This document shows positions 17,445 through 27,494 of a DNA stretch of 64,000 nucleotides, in pieces (position 1 is the stretch's first letter; each line of letters opens with the position of its first letter). The DNA comes from Mucilaginibacter sp. cycad4 (lineage in GTDB: Bacteria > Bacteroidota > Bacteroidia > Sphingobacteriales > Sphingobacteriaceae). The notes below the pieces were generated by a model. That model was not told the DNA's origin. It saw nothing but the letters and a program-made list of their open reading frames with translations, and searched no databases. The position numbers and the translations under genes are program-made. Location: the NCBI RefSeq assembly GCF_034263275.1, contig NZ_CP139559.1:3224001-3288000 (forward strand). The letters run 5' to 3'.

Positions 17445-17574
17445 CCCCCTCTAAATCTCCCCCGGAAGGGGAGACTTTATTAGCAGTTAAATAAAAAAGG
17501 TTCATTTTATATAAAAAATAAAATGAACCTTTTTTTATTTAAAGCCCTCCCTTCCGGGGAGGGTTTGGATGGGG
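17445..17574. repeat. Palindromic element with a bidirectional terminator at its core
   Basis: Outer arms CCCCCGGAAGGGGAG (near 17459-17473) and CTCCCTTCCGGGGAGGG (near 17544-17562) are inverse copies. The core 17493-17537 is a hairpin, AAAAAAGGTTCATTTTAT and its inverse, that ends in T-runs on both strands. It therefore terminates both the plus-strand gene ending at 17429 and the minus-strand gene ending at 17576. Confidence 0.75.
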
Positions 17575-17575
17575 C

Positions 17576-18079
17576 TTAATGATCGTGATGACCATCCGGG
17601 CCGTGTGCGTGGCCGTGCGATAATTCTTCGGCTGTTGCAGGGCGTACGTTAAGGATATTACCTTTAAAGTGCAGTTCCTGGCCGGCCATAGGGTGATTAA
17701 GATCAACAATAACGGCATCTTCGGCAATTGAAACTACCATAGCCTGGAAACGGTGGCCCTGATTATCCTGTAAAGGCAAAATGCTGCCAATTTCAGGCAG
17801 TTCAGCACCCTGGAACATTTCTTTAGGCAGATTGGCTACTGCTTCTTCATCATATACGCCATAAGCATCTTCGGGAGATAAGCGAAACTCGTAGGCATCA
17901 CCTGTTGAAAGTGTGCTCAGGTTATCTTCAAATTTGGGCAGCATCTGGCCTGCACCAAATAAAAAGGTAAGCGGCTGTTCCTGGGTGGTACTTTCTACCA
18001 AAGTTTCGGTACCGGTGTTTTCGCGGTCTACGTACAAATCGTAGGTTAATGATACTACGTGTTGTGGTGCAATCTTCAT
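17576..18079 (-). CDS. SlyD-like FKBP-type peptidyl-prolyl cis-trans isomerase
   Basis: 167 aa. The N-terminal FKBP part starts VVSLTYDLYVD and has LTFLFGAGQMLPKFEDNL. An IF-type insert (SPEDAYGVYDEEAVANLPKEMF) is followed by DLNHPMAGQELHFKG, the SlyD signature. The His-rich tail (SHGHAHGPDGHHDH) is typical of metal-binding SlyD proteins that act as chaperone and nickel store. There is no signal peptide, so it is cytoplasmic. It lies 12 bp after the YyaL-type gene and is likely cotranscribed with it. Confidence 0.9.
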   Translation of the reverse strand: MKIAPQHVVSLTYDLYVDRENTGTETLVESTTQEQPLTFLFGAGQMLPKFEDNLSTLSTGDAYEFRLSPEDAYGVYDEEAVANLPKEMFQGAELPEIGSILPLQDNQGHRFQAMVVSIAEDAVIVDLNHPMAGQELHFKGNILNVRPATAEELSHGHAHGPDGHHDH

Positions 18080-18091
18080 TGTAAATTGTTT

Positions 18092-20113
18092 TTAGTTGTA
18101 AAATCTGGCTTCAACCTCATTAAGGGCGTCGGCCGGGTTATTAGCAGGTAATCCGCAGGTTTTATCTTTACAAATGAAAATTTGTGTTGATGCACCAAAC
18201 TTATCCTGCAGCAAAGGTAAACTTCCTGTATTACCGCCCAACATAATTTTATTGGGGATGTAATTATTTTCCATTTCCTTTCTGAAAGTTTCCGCTTCGG
18301 TACCTGTTATCGCAATTTCGTTTATTCCAAACACCTCATCCAGCAAATGCATCACCCAATTTGAATAGGCCGAGCCATATTTTGCCAGCTGCGGCATTAC
18401 ATTGCGTAACAACTGTGCCGAAACCTCAATGTAACTTTCGTTATCAAAAAGCAAGCCTAACTTTTTAAGCACCCGTGCCATAACCGAATTGGAGGCCGGG
18501 ATCACCCCATCCATAATTTCAGATTTACGGGCAATCAGCTGCTCATCATCATCGGCAGTGAAAAAGAAAATGCCCTTTGCTTCATCATAATAATGGGCTA
18601 TGGCCGTATCGGCAAGGCTTTTAGCCTGCTGCAGCCAATACTCATTGAAGGTAACTTCATACAATGCAATGAGCCCATCAATGATATTAGCGTAATCATC
18701 CAAAAACGCTACAGGCTTATCCGGTGACGATGTGGCGCTGTAAACCCGTGATAACCTGCCATTTTGGCCAAGTAGCTTATTTAAAATAAACCCGGCATTG
18801 TTAAGCGCAAGCTCAAGGTATTCTGGTTTATTAAACGTGCGGTAAGCTTCGCTCAGGCCTTTCAGCATAAGGCCATTCCATGATGCCAGGATCTTGTTAT
18901 CCAGTCCCGGCCGTACGCGTACACTGCGGGCCTCAAATACTTTTTGACGGGATGCAGTTATTTGGCTAAGCAATTCATCAGCAGGCAAACCTAATTTTCC
19001 AGCCAGGCCTTCATCGCTATCTTTACGGAATAAAACGTTCGATTCCTCCTCTTCCCAGTTGCCATCCTCCGTAATATTGTAGTAGATACTGAACAAACCA
19101 ACTTCATCGCCTAAAATCTCTTCAATCTCATCTTTGGTGAAAATATAGAACTTGCCTTCCTTTCCTTCGCTATCCGCGTCAAGCGCCGAATAAAACCCAT
19201 ACTCAGGCGACATCAGCTCGCGGGTACTGAAAGTGATGATCTCGTCAACAACCTGTTTGTACAATCCATCCGGCTGCCAGGTATAAGCTTCTGCATACAG
19301 GCTGATAAGCTGGGCGTTATCATAAAGCATTTTTTCAAAATGCGGCACATGCCAGCGCCCATCAACCGAGTAACGGGCAAAGCCGCCGCCAACATGGTCA
19401 TAAATGCCGCCGAATGCCATTTTATGCAAAGTAAGTTTCACTTGTGCCGCTACTTCATCATCCTTCATCAAATGGGCATAGCGGGTTAAAGCAAGCCAGT
19501 TATTCGGCATCGGGAATTTGGGCGCATTACCCGAGCCTCCCTCCTGTTTATCAAAATATCGTTTCCAATTGCTTACGATAGCTTGCAGATCGGCTTTGCT
19601 ATACTGGGCCTGCGCCACCACAAATTCTATCGACTCATATTTTTGAATCCCTTCGGTAAGGCGGACGGCATAGTCTTCGGCCTCTTCGGGCTTTTGTTTA
19701 TAGAAATCGGCCAGGTTAAAGAGCAGTGACGTCCAGTCGTTTTTACGGAAATAGGTGCCGCCGTAAATAGGCCGTTGATCGGGCAGGCAGATACAGTTTA
19801 ACGGCCAGCCGCCCCTGCCGCTCATGAGCTGTACGGCGCTCATGTAAATCTGGTCAACATCGGGGCGTTCTTCCCTGTCTACCTTAATGCAAACAAAATA
19901 TTCGTTCATAACGGCGGCTACAGCTTCATCCTCAAAACTTTCATGCTCCATTACATGGCACCAGTGGCAGGCAGAATAACCGATACTTACCAGGATCAGT
20001 TTATTTTCGGCTTTGGCTTTATCAAGGGCTTCCTTACCCCAGGGGTACCAGTTAACCGGGTTATTGGCATGTTGTAATAAATATGGTGATGTAGAGTTGG
20101 CCAAACGATTCAT
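18092..20113 (-). CDS. YyaL/spermatogenesis-associated protein 20-like, thioredoxin domain (DUF255)
   Basis: 673 aa from the ATG at 20113, which gives the family's usual start [21 protein letters not shown] longer start at 20134 would add seven residues. The thioredoxin-like domain holds SACHWCH with a CxxC-like Cys-His-Trp-Cys, and [12 protein letters not shown] lies in the second domain. The remainder is an (alpha/alpha)6-barrel-like domain resembling N-acylglucosamine 2-epimerases. The family is widespread, cytoplasmic and of uncertain biochemical role. The length is normal. Confidence 0.9.
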   Translation of the reverse strand: MNRLANSTSPYLLQHANNPVNWYPWGKEALDKAKAENKLILVSIGYSACHWCHVMEHESFEDEAVAAVMNEYFVCIKVDREERPDVDQIYMSAVQLMSGRGGWPLNCICLPDQRPIYGGTYFRKNDWTSLLFNLADFYKQKPEEAEDYAVRLTEGIQKYESIEFVVAQAQYSKADLQAIVSNWKRYFDKQEGGSGNAPKFPMPNNWLALTRYAHLMKDDEVAAQVKLTLHKMAFGGIYDHVGGGFARYSVDGRWHVPHFEKMLYDNAQLISLYAEAYTWQPDGLYKQVVDEIITFSTRELMSPEYGFYSALDADSEGKEGKFYIFTKDEIEEILGDEVGLFSIYYNITEDGNWEEEESNVLFRKDSDEGLAGKLGLPADELLSQITASRQKVFEARSVRVRPGLDNKILASWNGLMLKGLSEAYRTFNKPEYLELALNNAGFILNKLLGQNGRLSRVYSATSSPDKPVAFLDDYANIIDGLIALYEVTFNEYWLQQAKSLADTAIAHYYDEAKGIFFFTADDDEQLIARKSEIMDGVIPASNSVMARVLKKLGLLFDNESYIEVSAQLLRNVMPQLAKYGSAYSNWVMHLLDEVFGINEIAITGTEAETFRKEMENNYIPNKIMLGGNTGSLPLLQDKFGASTQIFICKDKTCGLPANNPADALNEVEARFYN

Positions 20114-20188
20114 ATAGCTGTGGATTTGCTGCAAAAATGCAGATATAATTGCACCTGTAAGTTAAATGGTAATTATTTAGAAAAGTTT

Positions 20189-20288
20189 TAACCTCACCCT
20201 GCCCTCTCCAAAGGAGAGGGTGTAAAAACTTTGATACTTCACCACTGATTTCAAAGTCCTCTCCTTTGGAGAGGATTTAGGTGAGGTT
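20189..20288. repeat. Second copy of the CCTCTCCAAAGGAGAGG palindromic element
   Basis: The outer arms are ACCTCACCC on the left and GGTGAGGT on the right. Inside are GCCCTCTCCAAAGGAGAGGG and AGTCCTCTCCTTTGGAGAGG in inverted order, as in 4125-4216. It lies between divergently transcribed genes, so it is not only a terminator. Confidence 0.75.
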
Positions 20289-20382
20289 AAAAATCATTTA
20301 TATCCAACCCTTTCGGCATCGAAAATTATCAAACTCACAAATTATTTCCCTTTATTTGCCCCCTTGTTATCAAAAATTTAAG

Positions 20383-22347
20383 ATGAACTGTTTAAAACTG
20401 AATTATTTATTATGCGCTGTAGCGCTGATGCCGTTAACGCGAACGGCATCTGCTCAAAGTACCGATACTACAAAATACAATCACCAGGACCTTTTTGGCC
20501 CAATTACCTGGCCTGTCACCAGCGGCGGCACACATTCGGCCGCAGGCAAGCCATCTCCAAATTACTGGCAAAACCGTGCTGATTACCAGATCAAAGCTTC
20601 CCTGAATGAAGGCAAGGATACAACCATAACAGGAGAGGTTATCATTACCTACACCAATAACAGCCCGGATAAGCTGGATTACCTGTGGCTGCAGTTGGAT
20701 CAAAATCTTTTTAAACCGGATTCGCGCGGAGCTGCAGTAACTCCATATACCGGCGACAGGTTTGATGTTCGTGGTTTTAGTCGCGGCGGTTACCATATTG
20801 CCTCTGTTGATGTTACGTACAAAGGCGAAACCTACAAAGTTGATCCTATCATTACCGATGCCCGGATGCAGTTGCGCCTTAATACGCCGATGGATGGCAA
20901 AGGCGAAAAAATAGAGATTAAGGTTAATTATGATTTTGCAATCCCTTTTTATGGCGCCGACCGCATGGGCCGCAAAAAATTTAAACAGGGTTATGTTTAT
21001 GAAATTGCCCAGTGGTACCCGCGCATGTGCGTTTATGACGATGTGGAAGGCTGGAACACGCTGCCCTACATGGGATTAGGTGAATTTTATTGCGAATACG
21101 GCGATTTTGATTATTATATCACTGCTCCTGCCAATAAAATAGTAGTTGGCTCGGGCGATTTGCAAAACCCGGAAGATGTACTTACCCCGGCACAACTAAA
21201 AAGGTTGGAAGAGGCCCGCAACAGCGATAAAACCGTCACCATCATCAGCGCAGGCGAAGTTGGCAAAGGCTCAACCCGTCCGTTTAAAGGCACACTTACC
21301 TGGCATTTTAAAATGCAGAATACCCGCGATATTGCCTGGGGGGCTTCGGATGCTTTTATCTGGGATGCGGCAAGGGTTAATTTCCCGTCGGGCCGTAAGG
21401 GTATTGCCATGTCGGCCTACCCGGTTGAAAGTTCGGGCAATGATGGCTGGGGCCGCTCAACCGAATACCTGAAAAACAGCATGGAAATTTATTCAAAAGC
21501 TTATTTTGAATACCCGTGGAACTCAGCAGTAAATGTATCAGGCGTGGCATTAGGTATGGAATACCCGGGTGCTATCTTTTGCCTCAGCAACCTTAAAAAG
21601 GGACAGCTTTGGGGCGATGTTACCCACGAGATAGGCCATAACTGGTTCCCGATGATCGTGGGCTCAAACGAGCGCAAATATATGTGGCAGGACGAAGGTT
21701 TTAACACTTTTATTAATGAGTATGCTACCGAGCAGTTTAATAAAGGCGAGTATGTTGAGAAAAGTGGTTCGGCACAAAATGTATTAGCAGGCTACCGCAA
21801 CAGTAAAGACCCGCTCATGACCGCTCCTGAAGCTATAGGCCTTAATGACTACGGTCAGTATTATACCAAAACCGCATTAGGCTTGGATATGTTACGCAAC
21901 GTAGTGCTTGGCCCCGAGCGCTTTGACTATGCCTTCCGCGAGTATGTTAAGAACTGGGCATTTAAGCACCCGCTTCCGTACGATCTTTTCAGGGCGATGA
22001 ATGATGCCAGCGGCGAAGACCTGAACTGGTTTTGGAAATCATGGTTCTTCACCACCTGGAAGCTCGACCAGGCCATTACTTCGGTAAACTACATCAAAGG
22101 TAACCCGGCCGATGGCGCGCTGATCACCCTAACCAATAACGAAAAAATGGCCATGCCTGTTGACCTCAAAATTGTTCAGGCTAATGGCAAAACCGAAACT
22201 ATTCACCTGCCGGTAAACATCTGGCAGCGTGATGGCGTTTGGAAATTTAAATACCCCTCAACATCAGCCATCAAAAGCATGGAAATAGATCCTGATCATC
22301 AACTACCCGATGCCGACCTGAAAAACAACGTTTACAGGGGAGAGTGA
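20383..22347 (+). CDS. M1-family metallopeptidase (aminopeptidase-like), secreted
   Basis: 654 aa from the ATG at 20383, chosen because it begins a good signal peptide ([20 protein letters not shown]); the open frame extends to 20281 inside a repeat. The zinc motif is HEIGHNWFP with the third ligand in the downstream DEGFNTF, matching HExxH-x18-E. The GxMEN exopeptidase motif appears as the variant ALGMEYPGA. The N-terminal part ([23 protein letters not shown]) is the usual M1 beta-domain. It probably cleaves peptides in the periplasm or outside the cell. A terminator follows at 22411-22444. Confidence 0.9.
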   Translation: MNCLKLNYLLCAVALMPLTRTASAQSTDTTKYNHQDLFGPITWPVTSGGTHSAAGKPSPNYWQNRADYQIKASLNEGKDTTITGEVIITYTNNSPDKLDYLWLQLDQNLFKPDSRGAAVTPYTGDRFDVRGFSRGGYHIASVDVTYKGETYKVDPIITDARMQLRLNTPMDGKGEKIEIKVNYDFAIPFYGADRMGRKKFKQGYVYEIAQWYPRMCVYDDVEGWNTLPYMGLGEFYCEYGDFDYYITAPANKIVVGSGDLQNPEDVLTPAQLKRLEEARNSDKTVTIISAGEVGKGSTRPFKGTLTWHFKMQNTRDIAWGASDAFIWDAARVNFPSGRKGIAMSAYPVESSGNDGWGRSTEYLKNSMEIYSKAYFEYPWNSAVNVSGVALGMEYPGAIFCLSNLKKGQLWGDVTHEIGHNWFPMIVGSNERKYMWQDEGFNTFINEYATEQFNKGEYVEKSGSAQNVLAGYRNSKDPLMTAPEAIGLNDYGQYYTKTALGLDMLRNVVLGPERFDYAFREYVKNWAFKHPLPYDLFRAMNDASGEDLNWFWKSWFFTTWKLDQAITSVNYIKGNPADGALITLTNNEKMAMPVDLKIVQANGKTETIHLPVNIWQRDGVWKFKYPSTSAIKSMEIDPDHQLPDADLKNNVYRGE

Positions 22348-22410
22348 TTTTGATTTGGAATTTGGGAATTTCGATTTCGGATTTATCGGAGATTAGAGAT
22401 TAATTTCAAA

Positions 22411-22444
22411 AAGCGATGAGTGTTTGGGCTCATCGCTTTTTTTT
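22411..22444 (+). terminator. Rho-independent terminator after the M1 peptidase gene
   Basis: AAGCGATGAG (22411-22420) pairs with CTCATCGCTT (22429-22438), followed by a run of T. The rest of the 317-bp gap to 22664 is AT-rich with no visible gene. Confidence 0.85.
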
Positions 22445-22664
22445 GATGATTTTGTTTAGTTAACTATGAGTTGGTGTATTGCAATCAGTTATACAATTAC
22501 GTACCTTTACTAATGACAAAATACTGTTAAAATAGTACCATATCTAACTACTAATAAGGAAGATATTGTTAACATAACTTCAGTTTAACACAGGAAAATA
22601 TTTTTAATTATAAAACATTTTGTTTATTTTTAGTATTAAAGGCTAATAGCAAATTACAATTAGC

Positions 22665-23033
22665 ATGTTACCTATGGCAAGAAATATACTCATAATTGAA
22701 GATGATGCTGAAATTTTACGGGTGCTTGAAACAGTGCTCACCTTTCATGATTTTGAAGTTACGGGCCTTAGCCGTACCGACGATATTATTGCTGCCGTAA
22801 AAAACTATAACCCTGATCTGGTTTTAACCGACTATATGCTGCCCGGCCTCAATGGCGGCCGCATTTGCCAGCTTATTAAAGGCAACGAAGATACACGGCA
22901 TATCCCGGTGATCCTGATCTCCGCCTATCATGAACAGGCCATTGCCCTGGTTAATTTTGGTTATGACGCATTTGTACCCAAGCCCTTCGATATAAATAAG
23001 CTGGTGAAGACGATTAACAGGTTTTTGAATTAA
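22665..23033 (+). CDS. Single-domain response regulator (CheY-like receiver)
   Basis: 122 aa, receiver domain only. The acidic pair is in ILIIEDDAE, the phospho-acceptor Asp is in LVLTDYMLPG, the conserved Ser/Thr is in ILISAYH, and the Lys is in FVPKPFD. A second in-frame ATG at 22674 (MARNILII) may be the real start. It has no output domain, so it works through phosphorelay or protein contact. No kinase is adjacent. The complete TPR kinase at 11201 and the ATPase-less DHp protein at 27495 are the nearest candidates; a link is guesswork. Confidence 0.92.
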   Translation: MLPMARNILIIEDDAEILRVLETVLTFHDFEVTGLSRTDDIIAAVKNYNPDLVLTDYMLPGLNGGRICQLIKGNEDTRHIPVILISAYHEQAIALVNFGYDAFVPKPFDINKLVKTINRFLN

Positions 23034-23177
23034 TTTCTCCACGTACAATTGTTGCCGTGATGCCTATTGATTAATAGCAGTGTAACGTTTATTAAGCGCT
23101 ATATAATCGCGAAGCCACGTTAGTCACTCATCAACGATGAGCACAAGATGGAGGGCTCCAGACGATTAATTATAATC

Positions 23178-23981
23178 TCAAATTATTGCAAGTTCTAATG
23201 AGGCAAGGTAACTTTTCGCAATAGCCGTAAAGTTTTCTACCTGATTCATACAGTTTCCAAAACTTTTGCCGTTAAAATTCTCAAAATCGAGAAATAACTC
23301 TGCTATCTTCTTTCCATTATCGATACTATAAGCAGTTACTATCGCTTCACCGATATCTTCGAATACATCTATATACTCGTATCGAGAATTGTATTGCTGC
23401 TTTAATAAAATTAAAAGGTCGGTTAGTATATTTTCCATATCGATTTTATATTTTCTCAAAGTATTAATAAGCTCATTATTAGCTTCAGTTACACTTTCCT
23501 CCCCCATAAAAAGTAAAATCTTGATTCGTTCCGCATGGATATTTAGAAAATATTCGTCTTGAATACTTTCAACTTTTAATTTCAAATCTCCAATATTATC
23601 AACAGTATAGTTGTCAAATTTTATTCGATACAAATTAAAAATCCATTGATTACAATTTGATAAAAAACTGATGAGAGCTTGCCTTTCTTCGGTTCTATGT
23701 TGAAGCTGAAGTGATAAGAGCTTCTCTAACGCATTTTTCAATTTATTATTCTCGTTTAGATTCTCAGCCTTCTGTCTTTCCAGTTTTTCATTGTAGAAAC
23801 CTTTTATATTTTCCTGAATTTCTATTTGTTCTTTGGAGATTTCTCTTTTTACTCGCCACTCAAGCTTGTTGACAACTAAAATCTTATACCCTAATTCATA
23901 TATAATAAAAAGCAATAAGTAAAAAACGGTTCTTAAAGTGAACAAATTTTCAAAGGTTAGATAAGTTTCAAATTTCTCCAT
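23178..23981 (-). CDS. Hypothetical membrane-anchored coiled-coil protein, AT-rich
   Basis: 267 aa, no family recognised. One transmembrane helix lies near the N-terminus (FTLRTVFYLLLFIIYELGYKILVV, about residues 14-37 in outline). A charged coiled coil (about 45-105, EISKEQIEIQENIKGFYNEK) follows, then a mostly helical domain of about 150 residues. Base use is clearly more A/T rich than the neighbours, and the gene stands alone between a receiver gene and the helicase gene. These traits suggest a recently acquired accessory gene. The layout of N-terminal membrane helix plus helical cytoplasmic domain occurs in some phage-defence proteins, but I see no motif that supports that role. Confidence 0.6.
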   Translation of the reverse strand: MEKFETYLTFENLFTLRTVFYLLLFIIYELGYKILVVNKLEWRVKREISKEQIEIQENIKGFYNEKLERQKAENLNENNKLKNALEKLLSLQLQHRTEERQALISFLSNCNQWIFNLYRIKFDNYTVDNIGDLKLKVESIQDEYFLNIHAERIKILLFMGEESVTEANNELINTLRKYKIDMENILTDLLILLKQQYNSRYEYIDVFEDIGEAIVTAYSIDNGKKIAELFLDFENFNGKSFGNCMNQVENFTAIAKSYLASLELAII

Positions 23982-24133
23982 AAGATTTATTTTAAGTCTA
24001 TCAATATATTGATTTATACTATTTCTCTTATACAGAAATAGCTAAAATATTCTCATTCCGAAATCCACAAAACCGCTTTCCCCTTTCGCCCCAAAACCTT
24101 AATTTCGCTGGCTCATAGAAAGAGGAAAAGATT

Positions 24134-26419
24134 TTGGATTACTTACAGGGTTTAAATCCCGAACAAAGGGCAGCGGTTGAGCAAACTGAGGGGCCGGTGA
24201 TGATCATTGCCGGTGCCGGATCGGGCAAAACACGTGTTATTACCTATCGCGTGGCGCATTTGATACGCAAGGGTGTTGATTCATTTAACATACTGGTACT
24301 TACCTTTACCAACAAGGCTGCCCGCGAAATGCGCGAGCGTATCACCCACGTAGTTGGTACCGAAGCCAAAAATATATGGATGGGCACCTTCCACTCGGTG
24401 TTTGCCAAAATATTACGGGTGGAGGCCGAAAAAATTGGCTATCCCAGCAATTTCACCATTTACGATACTGACGACAGCAAAAGCGTTTTAAGGGCCATTT
24501 TAAAAGAAATGAACCTTGACGATAAACTGTATAATGTAAACTTTGTACTTAACCGTATCTCGGCGTCAAAAAACAACCTGATCTCCTGGCAGGAATATAA
24601 CAAGAATGAGCAGATCCAGGCCGACGATTTTTCGAGCGGCCGCGGGCAAATGGGCAAAATTTATGAGATGTATGCTACCCGCTGCTACCGTGCCGGCGCA
24701 ATGGACTTTGACGATTTGTTGTACAAAACCAACGAACTGCTGAAACTGCACCCCGATGTGCTCAATAAATACCAGCACAAATTTAAATACCTCATGGTTG
24801 ATGAGTATCAGGATACCAACTTTTCGCAGTACCTGATTGTTAAAAAACTCGCTGCCGTTAACGAAAACCTTTGTGTTGTGGGCGACGATGCGCAAAGTAT
24901 CTATGCTTTCCGCGGTGCAAATATCCAAAACATCCTCAATTTTGAAAAGGATTATCCGGATCTGAAGGTGTTTAAACTGGAGCAAAACTACCGCTCAACC
25001 CAAAACATTGTGAATGTAGCCAACAGCATCATCCGCAATAATAAAGACCAGCTTAAAAAAAACGTATTCTCCGAAAAAGAATCGGGTGATAAGATCAAGG
25101 TGATGCGCGCCTTCAGTGATAACGAGGAAGGCAAAATAGTAGCCGAAGCCATTATGCAAGACCGCAGCTCAAACGGGCTTAAATGGTCGGCATTTGCCAT
25201 CCTTTACCGTACCAATGCGCAATCACGCTCCATGGAGGAGGCTTTACGCAAACTGGGCATCCCGTATAAAATATATGGAGGCTTGTCGTTTTATCAACGT
25301 AAGGAGATTAAAGACCTGATAGCCTATTTCAGGCTCACCTTTAATCCTAACGATGAGGAAGCCTTAAAACGTGTTATCAATTACCCCAAACGCGGTATTG
25401 GCGACACATCGGTCGATAAGATCATTGTATCAGCCGATCAGCATGGTATAACACCATGGGAAGTTATTGTTGAGCCGGGCAAATACCTCGAGGGCAAAAT
25501 ATCCGGCGCGGTAGCCACCTTTGCTACCATGATCCAAAGCTTCCAGGTGCTGACCAAAACCAAGTCTGCCTATGAATCGGCTTTATATATCGCCCAGCAT
25601 TCGGGCTTATTGAAGGACCTTTATGAAGATAAATCGGTAGAGGGGCTTAACCGTTACGAAAATATCCAGGAGCTTTTAAACGGGATCAAGGAGTTTTCAG
25701 AACGCGAGGATATTGAAGAAAAAGGCCTTGATATTTTCATGCAGGATGTAGCCCTGCTTACCAACGATGACAAGGATAAAAACAAGGATGCCGAAACGGT
25801 ATCGCTCATGACCATCCACTCCTCAAAAGGGCTTGAGTTTCCGCAGGTTTATGTTGTGGGACTGGAAGAAAACCTGTTCCCGTCGCAAATGTCGCTTAAT
25901 TCACGCAGCGACCTTGAAGAAGAGCGCCGATTATTTTATGTAGCCGTTACCCGTGCAGAAAGTAAGCTCCATATCAGTTATGCCACTTCACGCTTTAAGT
26001 TTGGAACATTAATCAATTGCGAGCCAAGCCGCTTCCTGGATGAAATTGATGCAAAATACCTTGAACTCGATTATACCGCCAAACCAGCTTCAGGTAACAG
26101 CCCATTTTTTGATGATGAGCGGAAAGCATGGAGCAGGGATAAACAACCCGACACATTTTCGCGGCCAAAACCGGCAGCTGCTGCCCCGGTAAAAACCACT
26201 TCCATACTGGCCAAGGCACACGTACCCTCGGCCAATTTCAAGCCTTCTGATACTTCCAATTTACAAGTGGGTATGGAGGTTGAACACGAGCGTTTTGGCT
26301 TTGGTAAAGTACTTGCTCTTGAGGGAAATAAACCCGATATAAAAGCCACCATCTTCTTTAAGGAGATTGGTCAAAAGCAGTTGTTATTAAAATTTGCGAA
26401 ACTTTACATAGTTCAGTAA
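24134..26419 (+). CDS. UvrD/PcrA-type ATP-dependent 3'-5' DNA helicase
   Basis: 761 aa. The start is TTG: an in-frame stop at 24116-24118 excludes any earlier ATG, and the family's usual first residues (LNPEQRAAVEQTEGPVMIIAG) follow at once. Walker A is AGAGSGKT (residues 26-33), motif II is LMVDEYQDTN, motif III includes VGDDAQSIYAFRGA, motif IV QNYRST, motif V TIHSSKGLEF and motif VI VAVTRAESKLH. The C-terminus holds the PcrA-type Tudor-like segment (LQVGMEVEHERFGFGKVLALEG). It functions in nucleotide excision repair and replication restart in the cytoplasm. The length is normal. Confidence 0.93.
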   Translation: MDYLQGLNPEQRAAVEQTEGPVMIIAGAGSGKTRVITYRVAHLIRKGVDSFNILVLTFTNKAAREMRERITHVVGTEAKNIWMGTFHSVFAKILRVEAEKIGYPSNFTIYDTDDSKSVLRAILKEMNLDDKLYNVNFVLNRISASKNNLISWQEYNKNEQIQADDFSSGRGQMGKIYEMYATRCYRAGAMDFDDLLYKTNELLKLHPDVLNKYQHKFKYLMVDEYQDTNFSQYLIVKKLAAVNENLCVVGDDAQSIYAFRGANIQNILNFEKDYPDLKVFKLEQNYRSTQNIVNVANSIIRNNKDQLKKNVFSEKESGDKIKVMRAFSDNEEGKIVAEAIMQDRSSNGLKWSAFAILYRTNAQSRSMEEALRKLGIPYKIYGGLSFYQRKEIKDLIAYFRLTFNPNDEEALKRVINYPKRGIGDTSVDKIIVSADQHGITPWEVIVEPGKYLEGKISGAVATFATMIQSFQVLTKTKSAYESALYIAQHSGLLKDLYEDKSVEGLNRYENIQELLNGIKEFSEREDIEEKGLDIFMQDVALLTNDDKDKNKDAETVSLMTIHSSKGLEFPQVYVVGLEENLFPSQMSLNSRSDLEEERRLFYVAVTRAESKLHISYATSRFKFGTLINCEPSRFLDEIDAKYLELDYTAKPASGNSPFFDDERKAWSRDKQPDTFSRPKPAAAAPVKTTSILAKAHVPSANFKPSDTSNLQVGMEVEHERFGFGKVLALEGNKPDIKATIFFKEIGQKQLLLKFAKLYIVQ

Positions 26420-26482
26420 AGATAAACTAAGAGTTAAAATCCCTACTTTGAGGAATTGATTCCCCAAGCCTCGCCACAGTCT

Positions 26483-26529
26483 ATCATTAAATTGCCTTTA
26501 TAACACTAATTTAAAGGTAATTTAATGAT
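26483..26529. promoter_or_regulatory. 18-bp inverted repeat upstream of the XRE regulator
   Basis: ATCATTAAATTGCCTTTA (26483-26500) and TAAAGGTAATTTAATGAT (26512-26529) are inverted copies with one mismatch, which would be a G-U pair in RNA. The loop is 11 nt and no T-run follows. It lies 58 bp before the XRE start and 63 bp after the helicase stop. It could be an operator for the XRE protein or a factor-dependent terminator. Confidence 0.55.
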
Positions 26530-26586
26530 GGCATACCATTTGGATTGTATAAGTATCCCCTTTTCCTTAATTAATATTTAATTGAT

Positions 26587-26955
26587 ATGAGCGATACTAT
26601 AAAAAAGAAAACAAACAAATCCGTTGGTAAAAACATCCGGACATTACGTCATCAGCATGGATGGAGCCAGGAAGATGTGGCTAACCGTTTGGGCATCTCT
26701 ATTCCTGCATTTTCAAAAATTGAAACAGGAGTAACGGATATAAACCTGTCGCGCCTTGAACAAATAGCCAATATTTTTGATATAAACGTGGTGAATATAC
26801 TTGCCCTTGATACCGAAGAGGTTGATATGAGGCCGTCGAGTTTAAGCGTTGCGCAGAAAAAGCTGATAGACCGCGAATCAGAAATTGCCAACTTACAGCG
26901 TAAAGTAATATTGCTTTATGAAGAACTGCGCAATAAGGCCAGCGTAGCTTTGTAA
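26587..26955 (+). CDS. XRE-family helix-turn-helix regulator
   Basis: 122 aa. The HTH_3 domain is at about residues 14-70: GKNIRTLRHQHGWSQEDVA, then LGISIPAFSKIETG, then LSRLEQIANIFDI. The C-terminal part (LIDRESEIANLQRKVILLYEEL) is a short coiled coil, probably for dimerisation. It has no enzymatic domain. A long palindrome upstream at 26483-26529 may be its own operator. The gene stands about 3 kb before the DLGSAD peptide cluster, with a hypothetical gene and the TPR/DHp gene between; control of that cluster is possible but not shown. Confidence 0.88.
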   Translation: MSDTIKKKTNKSVGKNIRTLRHQHGWSQEDVANRLGISIPAFSKIETGVTDINLSRLEQIANIFDINVVNILALDTEEVDMRPSSLSVAQKKLIDRESEIANLQRKVILLYEELRNKASVAL

Positions 26956-27151
26956 ATGTGTGCTGTAAACATTACAATTTACAGATAGTGTACATTGTTT
27001 GCTTCGCCTCTGTGTCCTGTTTTATTCATCACATTAAGCACGAGTTAACAATATTTAATTAAAGGAAATTAGATTAAAAAGTCTTTTTAGCAAATTAGCT
27101 AATTTATCGATGATGAGCGCTTTATAACGGTTTTGGAGTAATAATTGTGGC

Positions 27152-27472
27152 ATGCAGGTTACAAATACAAAATGTATGTCAAATTATCTTATCTCCATAT
27201 CAAAAAACGAAACCTTGAGCGACGGTATCATTCACGATCCTAAAAGCAAGTTGAAAGTTAAGGCGTTTGATTTGCTGCGGGCACGTTTTAAACCCAGCAA
27301 AGGTGAAGTAAGATTTTTTGTAACTGCCGGCGATGAAACACTTGCTTTTGAAACGCAGGGCTATAACAAACACAGGCAGCTGCTGGTTTTACAAATGATA
27401 TCGTGGTATTGTATTTACCTGGGGCTTATAGAAGCGCAGATCCACTCAAGCCTGCCTGTACACTTTAGTTAA
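27152..27472 (+). CDS. Hypothetical protein, about 100 aa
   Basis: 106 aa, or 98 aa if it starts at the in-frame ATG at 27176 (MSNYLISISKNETLSDG). No signal peptide, membrane helix or known motif is seen. The middle (KVKAFDLLRARFKPSKGEVRFFVTAGDE) is charged and the C-terminus hydrophobic with Trp and Tyr. It is convergent with the TPR/DHp gene, with 22 bp between the stops. The function is not recognised. The reading frame is open and its codon use resembles neighbouring genes. Confidence 0.55.
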   Translation: MQVTNTKCMSNYLISISKNETLSDGIIHDPKSKLKVKAFDLLRARFKPSKGEVRFFVTAGDETLAFETQGYNKHRQLLVLQMISWYCIYLGLIEAQIHSSLPVHFS

Positions 27473-27494
27473 TGGACAAAAGAGGCCAAACAGG

